NCBI GenBank assembly: GCA_003516865.1
Contig: DPBR01000097.1
Span: forward strand, 1 to 5,039
DNA length: 5,039 nt
Direction of reading: 5' to 3'
From: Oscillospiraceae bacterium
GTDB lineage: Bacteria > Bacillota > Clostridia > Oscillospirales > Ruminococcaceae
Shown here: positions 1 to 5,039 of the stretch, one piece after another
Layout of the letters: each line of letters begins with the position of its first letter
Numbering within the stretch: position 1 is the stretch's first letter
The notes under the pieces: model-generated
What the model was told of the DNA's origin: nothing
What the model saw: the letters and a program-made list of their open reading frames with translations, nothing else
Databases searched by the model: none
Program-made: the position numbers and the translations under genes

Positions 1-1467
1 TCTTCCGAGTTCGGGACCGATAAGACGTCCCACGCCGATAAAATAGTATCCCAAAATCATCGAGCCTGCGATAACGGAAGCCGTTACCGTTTTGGTGAAA
101 AACTGAGCGGAGCTTGTTTTGCGCGTCTTTATTATGATGGACAGGCAGACTATCGAAGCCGCGGCAATGAAAATCTGAACGTAGACCGTGGGGTCCATTG
201 AAACGAGAAATCTTGGGAGAATAACCTCGGTTTCCTTGCCGTTGACGTCCTTAACCTTTTTGGTGAACGGAGCGAGCAGCGCAAGAACCGACATCACCGC
301 AACAGCGCCCGCGCAGACCTTATTCCCGAAGCGCAGGTCAAACTCCTCGCGTTCGATAGTATAAACTGTTGCGAGGCAGCAGAAAAGCTCCGGCATATAG
401 AACCAGCGCGTGTAGTAGTTGTCGTTGAAGAGGGTAAACGCGGCGTTAAGACCGGGGATAAACGCCATAAACAGGCACACGAACAGAAGAGTTCTTGCCC
501 AATGTTTTTTCGCGCCTTTGATGAACGCGATAACGCCCGCCATTGAGAAAAGCGGCAGATAAAGCGCGACGCTTGACCATTTCGCGTTCGCTTCCGTGAA
601 CATATTGTTTCTCGCGGCAACTTCGGGCGGGAAGAAAAAGCTTTCGAGAAGCAGCCCATAGCGCTGTTCGTTTGAATAGAACAGGAAATTCCAGTTTTTG
701 AGAATATTAGTCGAGCGCGGAACGTCGAGAACCTGATAAATCGATGGAACAAACAAAATTCCCGCGATAAGAACGCCGATAACGCTCTCCGCGGCAAGCT
801 GTAAAAATTCCTTCAAGCTCACGCGGAAACGCTTGTCCATAGCGCACCTGATGATGAAGTAAACAGCGAGGAAAACGCATTCGCCGATGAAGAAAAAGTA
901 GTTTGCAAGGCAGTTTGCTGCAACGACAAGCGCGAAAAGTCCTCTTCTTTTGTTTACGACAAATTCTTCAAGTCCCACAAGCAGGAGCGGGAAATACATA
1001 AACGCGTCCTGAAACTGGAAGAAAACGTTGTAGAGATTGAAGCTTGAAAACGCGAAGAGAAGCCCGCCGATAAGCGCGGAATGAGGTTTCGCGACAAATC
1101 TCCTGATGAACGTGAACGCGAAAAGCGAAATCAATCCGAATTTAACGCAGAGAAGCGGCGCCATAAGATAAGGCGAGAAAGACGCGGGAAACAGCGTCAT
1201 AAACCAGAAAAACGGGCTTCCGAGCGTGTAGTAGGTATAGCTTCCGAAGAAGTTCGCGCCGAGGTCCGTGCTCCAGTCCCAGCCGAGCGTGCCGTTGTGA
1301 ACAGCCTCGACGCAGTGCTTGAAAAACGGGATTTGCTGAGCGTTGTAATCGCCGTAGAATATGAAATAACCGCCATCAATGATAACAAAAGGCAAAAACA
1401 GCGCCGCCGCCATTATAAGAGCATAGAAGAATGATTTTTGGTAATATTTCTTTTCTGATTTATACAT
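1..1467 (-). CDS. YfhO-family polytopic membrane protein, N-terminal 489 residues (partial)
   Basis: The frame is open from an ATG at 1467 to the left edge (489 codons, no stop), so the C-terminal part lies outside the window; YfhO proteins are usually around 850-900 residues. A GGAG at 1477-1480 sits 9 bases before the ATG, and tandem stops just upstream block an earlier in-frame start. The product is strongly hydrophobic. A first membrane segment lies at about residues 12-30, followed by the loop motif GDYNAQQIPF (39-48), and then LGWDWSTDLGANFFGSYTYY (61-80) and LGSPFFWF (82-89), which are hallmarks of the YfhO family (Pfam PF09586). More hydrophobic segments follow near 101-120, 131-150, 178-206, 224-243, 300-316, 326-345, 385-400, 428-446 and 460-478. 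Asp40 in the first extracytoplasmic loop is placed like the catalytic acid of GT-C glycosyltransferases (inference). B. subtilis YfhO is needed for lipoteichoic acid glycosylation; the substrate here cannot be told. It is the last gene seen in the ddl operon, 27 bases after argS. Confidence 0.9.
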   Translation of the reverse strand, partial: MYKSEKKYYQKSFFYALIMAAALFLPFVIIDGGYFIFYGDYNAQQIPFFKHCVEAVHNGTLGWDWSTDLGANFFGSYTYYTLGSPFFWFMTLFPASFSPYLMAPLLCVKFGLISLFAFTFIRRFVAKPHSALIGGLLFAFSSFNLYNVFFQFQDAFMYFPLLLVGLEEFVVNKRRGLFALVVAANCLANYFFFIGECVFLAVYFIIRCAMDKRFRVSLKEFLQLAAESVIGVLIAGILFVPSIYQVLDVPRSTNILKNWNFLFYSNEQRYGLLLESFFFPPEVAARNNMFTEANAKWSSVALYLPLFSMAGVIAFIKGAKKHWARTLLFVCLFMAFIPGLNAAFTLFNDNYYTRWFYMPELFCCLATVYTIEREEFDLRFGNKVCAGAVAVMSVLALLAPFTKKVKDVNGKETEVILPRFLVSMDPTVYVQIFIAAASIVCLSIIIKTRKTSSAQFFTKTVTASVIAGSMILGYYFIGVGRLIGPELGR

Positions 1468-1494
1468 TGAATTTTTCTCCGGTTTCTGATATTA

Positions 1495-3285
1495 TTACAT
1501 CTTTTCGGGAGCTTCGATTTTGAGAAGCGCGAGAACGTTCGCGATTACGGTTTTGCAAGCCTCGCAGAGCGCAAGCCTTGACAGCTTAACGTCATTTTCT
1601 GCGTCCTTGATAGCGCAGGAATCGTAGAATTTATGGAAAATCTGCGCAAGCTCATACACATATTTTGTCAGCTTAAACGGAGAGTATTCATTTGCGGCTT
1701 CGTTTATAAGTTCGGGATACTCGGCGATTTTGCGGACAAGCGACTTTTCCTCTTCCGCCGAGAAAACAAGCGGCTCGCCGTTATATTTCACGCCGTCCTC
1801 GGCTTGTTTTTCAAGCACGCGGCAAATTCTTGCGTGAGCGTACTGAACGTAGAAAACGGGATTCTTGGAGCTTTCCTCAACGGCAAGGTCGAGGTCGAAA
1901 TCAAGGTGAGTATTCGCGTCGCGGAGATTGAAGAAAAATCTCGCGTTGTCAATCGGCACTTCGTCAAGCAGCGTGGCGAGCGTAATCGCTTTACCTGAGC
2001 GTTTTGAGAGCTTAATCGGCTTTCCGTCGCTCACGAGCATAACCATCTGGCAGATTACAACGTCAAGGCGTTTCTCATCGATACCCATAGCCTGAAGGCA
2101 AATCCTCATTCTCTTGACGTAGCCGTGGTGGTCTGCGCCGAGAACGTCGATTGCCTTGTCGTAATTTCGTGTTACGAGCTTGTTGTAGTGATAAGCGATA
2201 TCGGGGACAATATAAGTGGGGAAGCCGTTCGAGCGTACCAGAACGAAGTCCTGTTCGCCGCCGAAGTCGGTTGCGCGAAGCCAGAGCGCGCCGTCTTTTT
2301 CGTAGGTGTGACCGCCTTTTTTGAGGTGTTCGATAACATCGTTTACAGCGCCGCTGTTGTGAAGCGTGCTTTCCTTGAACCAGTTGTCGTACTTTATTCT
2401 GTATTTAAGCAGGTCGGTTTCGAGGATTTTCTCATTAATCGGAAGCGCGTAGTCGACAAGCGCCTTTTTGCGCTCGTCCGAAGGCTTTTCAGAGAGCGCT
2501 TTTCCGCCGAAATTATCGTAATAATTCTTTGCGTGAGCGATAATATCCGCTCCGAGATAAACGTCCGCGGGCATATAGAACGGCTCGTTCTTGTCGGCAG
2601 GCTCGTCCTCCTTATCGGAAACGGTCCTTGCGAAAATCTCGCGGCAGAGCGCTTCGTTGTCGGGAAATTCGGCGATGAGAGCCTGTCCCGCGCCGGAACA
2701 GAGCTGCATATAGCGCAAATCAAGCGAATTTCCGAATTTCGCAACCTGATTTCCCGCGTCGTTGACGTAAAATTCGCGTGAAGCCTTATATCCCGCCGCG
2801 TCAAGCAGCGAAGCAAGGCAATCGCCGATTGCGCCGCCGCGCGCGTTGCCGATATGCATAGGACCCGTGGGGTTCGCGGAAACGAACTCAACGAGAACGC
2901 GCTTTCCGCGTCCAAGATTAGTTTTACCGTAGTCCGCGCCGAGGCTCAGCGTGTTCTCGACAACCGACTTATACCAGTTATCGCCGAGGAAAAAGTTGAG
3001 AAATCCGGGACCCGCAAGCTCAATTTTTCCGAAAAGCGTTCCCGTAAGCGAAACCGCGTCCTTAATCATCTCTCCGAGCGCGCGGGGATTTGTTTTGAGA
3101 GCTTTTGCGGATACGAGCGCCGCGTTCGCGGAAAAATCGCCGTGCGCATTGTCCGCGGGAACGGTGACTGCAAACGCAGGAAGCGGCTCCGCGGGGATTT
3201 TCCCCTCTGAAACCAGCTTTCCGAGCGCGTTCATAATTATTTCGGTAATTTCGCGTTTTGCTTCTTCAACAGCATTATAGTACAT
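1495..3285 (-). CDS. argS: Arginyl-tRNA synthetase (ArgRS, class I)
   Basis: ArgRS attaches L-arginine to tRNA-Arg using ATP, in the cytoplasm. The 596-residue length is normal and the gene looks intact. The N-terminal additional domain covers about residues 5-95 and includes the conserved stretch ADNAHGDFSANAAL (44-57). The Rossmann catalytic core follows, with EFVSANPTGPMHIGNARGG (133-151) holding the class I HIGH-type signature as HIGN (144-147), then REFYVNDAGNQ (170-180), and the second signature as KLSKRSGK (425-432), a KMSKS variant. THLDFDLDLA (459-468) leads into the C-terminal DALR anticodon-binding domain, which begins around YVQYAHARI (479-487) and includes FHKFYDSC (550-557). The ATG start at 3285 has GAGG at 3292-3295, six bases upstream. 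The gene starts 12 bases after the DUF1934 stop and ends in tandem TAA TAA stops (1492-1497), so it is very probably co-transcribed with its neighbours. Confidence 0.98.
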   Translation of the reverse strand: MYYNAVEEAKREITEIIMNALGKLVSEGKIPAEPLPAFAVTVPADNAHGDFSANAALVSAKALKTNPRALGEMIKDAVSLTGTLFGKIELAGPGFLNFFLGDNWYKSVVENTLSLGADYGKTNLGRGKRVLVEFVSANPTGPMHIGNARGGAIGDCLASLLDAAGYKASREFYVNDAGNQVAKFGNSLDLRYMQLCSGAGQALIAEFPDNEALCREIFARTVSDKEDEPADKNEPFYMPADVYLGADIIAHAKNYYDNFGGKALSEKPSDERKKALVDYALPINEKILETDLLKYRIKYDNWFKESTLHNSGAVNDVIEHLKKGGHTYEKDGALWLRATDFGGEQDFVLVRSNGFPTYIVPDIAYHYNKLVTRNYDKAIDVLGADHHGYVKRMRICLQAMGIDEKRLDVVICQMVMLVSDGKPIKLSKRSGKAITLATLLDEVPIDNARFFFNLRDANTHLDFDLDLAVEESSKNPVFYVQYAHARICRVLEKQAEDGVKYNGEPLVFSAEEEKSLVRKIAEYPELINEAANEYSPFKLTKYVYELAQIFHKFYDSCAIKDAENDVKLSRLALCEACKTVIANVLALLKIEAPEKM

Positions 3286-3297
3286 AAAAAACCTCGC

Positions 3298-3711
3298 TTA
3301 CATCTTTACGTTTATAGTTATTTCGTTTTCGGTCATAAGCCCGCCGTTAATGTCAACGGTGTATTTCAGGCTTATTTTTCCGCCGTTTTTGTTAAGCCCG
3401 TTAAACAGCTCGTCTGTCGTTATCCCGACCATACAGTCGCCGTATTCCGTTCCGTACTGACAGAAATGTCGCGTTTTATCCTCGAAAATGAGGCTTGAAA
3501 ACGCGTTTCCCGTACGCGTGAGGGTCATTTTCTTCCCGTCAATGTGAAGCTGGACGTGGCTTCCTTCATAGCCTGTGGCTTCGCTTTCGTCATAGTCGAT
3601 GAAAAACGAGCCTTTGTGCAGGCGAAATTCGCCTTTCGTGAACAGCTCCGATTCGTCCGTGAAACCGTCCGATGTTTGTTTGATATTCAGCGTTATTGAA
3701 CAATTATCCAA
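3298..3711 (-). CDS. DUF1934 / YwiB-like small beta-barrel protein
   Basis: This 137-residue protein of unknown function matches the DUF1934 (YwiB) family by its layout: alternating polar and hydrophobic beta-strand segments, the pattern GSFFIDYDESEATGYEGSHV (34-53), IDGKKMTLTRTG (57-68), FEDKTRHFCQYGTEYGDCMVGI (76-97), and a C-terminal YTVDINGGLMTENEITINV (117-135). These proteins are thought to fold as a calycin-like beta-barrel. There is no signal peptide or membrane segment, so it is probably cytoplasmic. The start is a TTG at 3709-3711. It is chosen because GGAGA (3719-3723) lies 7 bases upstream and because the first internal ATG (residue 62) would remove nearly half the domain. It lies 42 bases after ddl and 12 bases before argS. 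The same order, ywiB before argS, is known in Bacillus subtilis, which supports both the family call and a long-conserved linkage. No function can be assigned from the sequence. Confidence 0.9.
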   Translation of the reverse strand: MDNCSITLNIKQTSDGFTDESELFTKGEFRLHKGSFFIDYDESEATGYEGSHVQLHIDGKKMTLTRTGNAFSSLIFEDKTRHFCQYGTEYGDCMVGITTDELFNGLNKNGGKISLKYTVDINGGLMTENEITINVKM

Positions 3712-3718
3712 CTTTTTA

Positions 3719-3723
3719 TCTCC
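3719..3723 (-). promoter_or_regulatory. Ribosome binding site for the TTG start of the DUF1934 gene
   Basis: GGAGA on the minus strand lies 7 bases before the TTG at 3711. It decides the start, since no ATG exists within the first 61 codons of this gene. The frame stays open upstream to the ddl stop codon, but no other start with a good Shine-Dalgarno match is seen there. Confidence 0.75.
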
Positions 3724-3753
3724 GTTTTGCAGTATTTTGCAGGCAAAATGCCC

Positions 3754-4809
3754 TTATTCCATCGCAAGCTGAATAAGCCTGTCGATAAGCTCGGAATAGG
3801 ATATTCCCATATTCTCGATAAGTTTCGGATACATACTGATAGGCGTAAAGCCGGGGATTGTGTTGATTTCGTTGAGGATAATCTCCTCGTCGTTCACGAA
3901 GAAATCAACTCTCGCCATTCCTCCGCACCCGCACGCTTTGTACGCTTTTTTCGCGATTTCACGCAGCTTTTCCGTCTGTTCGGGCGAAATTTTCGCGGGA
4001 ATATCGAGAACCGACGTGCCGTTTTTGTACTTCGCGTCATAGTCGTAGAATCCCTCTGCGGGCGTTATCTGACCGGGAATTGAAGCGAGCAGATTACCGA
4101 TATTTCCGAGAACCGCGCACTCGACTTCCTTTCCCTTGATTTCCTTTTCGACAACAGCCTTGTTTCCGTGCGCGAACGCGATTTTCAGCCCCTCTTTAAG
4201 CTCCTCTGCGTTTTCCGCGCGCGAAACGCCAACCGACGACCCCGCGCAGGCAGGCTTTATGTAAACGGGATAACCGAGCTTTTCTTCAACAAGTTCGGTT
4301 GATTTTTCCATATCCTCAAGCGAAAGGCGGCAAAGTGCGACAAACGGCGCGGTTTTAATCCCCGCGTATTCAAGAAGCCTGTGAGTAACCGATTTGTCCA
4401 TACAGTCCGCCGAAGAAGTCATATCGCAGCCAACGCAAGGCAGTCCGCTGAGCTGACAAAGCCCCTGGATTGAGCCGTCCTCGCCGTTCATACCGTGGAG
4501 AACGGGGAAAACCGCGTCAACCTTGCGCAGATAAGCCTCGTCGTTGCCCATAATAATAAACCCCTTGTGGAGCGCGTCGGGACTGAGAATTGCCGTACAG
4601 CAGTCGGGATTGTTCTCCCACTGCCCCGTTTTTATGTCCTCGTATTCGCCGGGATAATAGAGCCAGTGACCTTTTTTCGTTATTCCGATGCAGATTACAT
4701 CATATTTATCGTTCGGGATATTCTGAAGAACGTGATACGCCGAAACCAGCGAAACCTCGTGTTCGCTTGAAACGCCGCCGAAAAGAACCGCAATTTTCTG
4801 TTTGGACAT
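3754..4809 (-). CDS. ddl: D-alanine--D-alanine ligase
   Basis: Ddl joins two D-alanines using ATP, giving the dipeptide used to end the peptidoglycan stem peptide; it is a cytoplasmic ATP-grasp enzyme. The product is 351 residues from the ATG at 4809. The N-terminal domain opens with KIAVLFGGVSSEHEVS (5-20), with Glu16 in the position that binds the first D-Ala. HGMNGEDGSIQG (105-116) and the region of DKS (138-140) follow. The ATP-grasp part holds YIKPACAGSSVGVS (183-196), EKEIKGKEVECAVLG (221-235), ARVDFFV (299-305) and LNEINTIPGFTPISMYPKL (312-330), the last carrying the metal-binding Glu and Asn residues. The omega loop FYDYDAKY (254-261) keeps the Lys-Tyr pair of D-Ala-D-Ala enzymes, where a Phe would suggest D-Ala-D-lactate synthesis, so a dipeptide product is expected. 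An ATG at 4860 would add 17 residues (MRGKKPSAKAY...), but it lies almost at the predicted transcription start and lacks a good ribosome site, so 4809 is preferred. It is the first gene of the operon. Confidence 0.97.
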   Translation of the reverse strand: MSKQKIAVLFGGVSSEHEVSLVSAYHVLQNIPNDKYDVICIGITKKGHWLYYPGEYEDIKTGQWENNPDCCTAILSPDALHKGFIIMGNDEAYLRKVDAVFPVLHGMNGEDGSIQGLCQLSGLPCVGCDMTSSADCMDKSVTHRLLEYAGIKTAPFVALCRLSLEDMEKSTELVEEKLGYPVYIKPACAGSSVGVSRAENAEELKEGLKIAFAHGNKAVVEKEIKGKEVECAVLGNIGNLLASIPGQITPAEGFYDYDAKYKNGTSVLDIPAKISPEQTEKLREIAKKAYKACGCGGMARVDFFVNDEEIILNEINTIPGFTPISMYPKLIENMGISYSELIDRLIQLAME

Positions 4810-4815
4810 AATTAT

Positions 4816-4823
4816 CCGCCTTT
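4816..4823 (-). promoter_or_regulatory. Ribosome binding site for ddl
   Basis: AAAGGCGG on the minus strand ends 6 bases before the ATG at 4809. This, together with the family-typical MSKQKIAVLFGG start, favours 4809 over the in-frame ATG at 4860, which has only a weak GAG ahead of it. Confidence 0.7.
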
Positions 4824-4875
4824 CTTCGTAAGCCTTTGCGCTTGGTTTTTTGCCCCGCATAATAACTCAAATTAC

Positions 4876-4904
4876 ATTATACCACAAACATATAAGAATT
4901 TCAA
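4876..4904 (-). promoter_or_regulatory. Sigma-A type promoter of the ddl operon
   Basis: Reading the minus strand, a -35 box TTGAAA (4899-4904) and a perfect -10 box TATAAT (4876-4881) are separated by exactly 17 bases. A TG one base before the -10 box makes it an extended -10 promoter. Transcription should begin near 4867-4869, giving a leader of about 60 bases before the ddl ATG at 4809. No riboswitch-like or attenuator structure is evident in that leader. The promoter could serve ddl, the DUF1934 gene, argS and the YfhO-family gene as one transcript. Confidence 0.82.
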
Positions 4905-4933
4905 GGGGAAAAAGGTCGATTTGAGGAAAATGC

Positions 4934-4947
4934 GGCAATAATTTGCC
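4934..4947. repeat. Short inverted repeat between the divergent promoters
   Basis: GGCAATAATTTGCC has perfect 5-base arms (GGCAA/TTGCC) around a TAAT centre. It lies between the two divergent promoters, about 30 bases upstream of the ddl -35 box and 40 bases upstream of the plus-strand -35 box. The shape would suit a dimeric regulator, but there is only one copy and it matches no operator I recognise, so it may be chance. Confidence 0.3.
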
Positions 4948-4986
4948 TGAATGAACAAATAAGCTTTACCGTTTGAGAAATGCCCG

Positions 4987-5015
4987 TTGACAAGCGTCGG
5001 GAAATATGTTACAAT
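4987..5015 (+). promoter_or_regulatory. Divergent sigma-A type promoter for an off-window plus-strand gene
   Basis: A consensus -35 box TTGACA (4987-4992) and a -10 box TACAAT (5010-5015) are 17 bases apart, with a TG (5007-5008) in the extended -10 position. Transcription should start near 5022. An ATG at 5020-5022 opens a frame to the window edge, but it falls at the start of the transcript with no ribosome site, so the real gene probably begins beyond 5039. With the ddl promoter, this makes 4861-5039 a divergent intergenic region. Confidence 0.78.
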
Positions 5016-5039
5016 TTATATGAAAAATATCAATAAAAA

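Noticed and set aside
294..797. 167-codon minus-strand frame overlapping the YfhO-family gene
   Set aside because: It is out of frame with the membrane protein, whose conserved motifs and hydrophobic segments continue through this stretch without interruption.
1081..1434. 117-codon plus-strand open frame opposite the YfhO-family gene
   Set aside because: It is rich in Arg, Lys and Glu with low-complexity character, and lies wholly inside a well-supported minus-strand membrane protein gene, so it is a shadow of CGC/GCG-rich coding.
1468..1494. Possible terminator between argS and the YfhO-family gene
   Set aside because: The 27-base gap holds a second TAA stop and a ribosome site, with no stable hairpin followed by a T-run.
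2125..2781. 218-codon plus-strand open frame opposite argS
   Set aside because: It lies entirely inside the intact, motif-confirmed argS gene, resembles no family I know, and has no supporting ribosome site or neighbour.
3754..4860. Longer ddl form starting at the ATG at 4860
   Set aside because: This ATG would lie about 8 bases from the predicted transcription start with no good ribosome site, and adds a basic tail not usual for Ddl. The ATG at 4809 has AAAGGCGG ahead of it and the family-typical N-terminus.
5020..5039. Start of a plus-strand coding region (ATG at 5020)
   Set aside because: The ATG coincides with the predicted transcription start and has no ribosome site; only a few codons are visible, so it cannot be supported as a gene.

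Overview
The window looks like chromosomal DNA from a Gram-positive bacterium of the Bacillota, most likely class Clostridia. GC is near 47% by rough count. The genes read like clostridial homologues, and a DUF1934 (YwiB-like) gene sits directly upstream of argS, an order also known in Bacillus. The class is an inference from gene content and sequence style; no taxonomic marker is present.

Layout: everything supported as coding lies on the minus strand and reads from right to left. At 4876-4904 there is a strong sigma-A type promoter with an extended -10 box. It drives ddl (D-alanine--D-alanine ligase, 3754-4809). Next come a DUF1934/YwiB-like gene with a TTG start (3298-3711), argS (arginyl-tRNA synthetase, 1495-3285), and the 5' part of a large YfhO-family membrane protein gene (1-1467), cut by the left edge after 489 codons. 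Gaps between genes are 42, 12 and 27 bases. No convincing terminator lies in any of them, so the four genes probably form one operon. A second good promoter (4987-5015) points the other way, towards a plus-strand gene whose body lies beyond the right edge. Positions 4861-5039 are therefore a divergent regulatory region.

How the genes fit together: Ddl makes the D-Ala-D-Ala dipeptide for peptidoglycan. YfhO-family proteins are polytopic GT-C-like membrane proteins; the Bacillus subtilis member takes part in glycosylating lipoteichoic acid. ArgS charges tRNA-Arg. The DUF1934 protein is a small predicted beta-barrel of unknown role. The operon thus mixes envelope synthesis with translation.

No phage, insertion sequence, CRISPR array, RNA gene or new defence-like system was found. 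The genes are ordinary housekeeping genes. The most unusual signal is compositional: the palindromes GATC, CATG, GGCC and CTAG are all completely absent from 5,039 bases, although each would be expected about 15-20 times, while CGCG is strongly over-represented. This hints at restriction or methylation-linked selection in the host genome.
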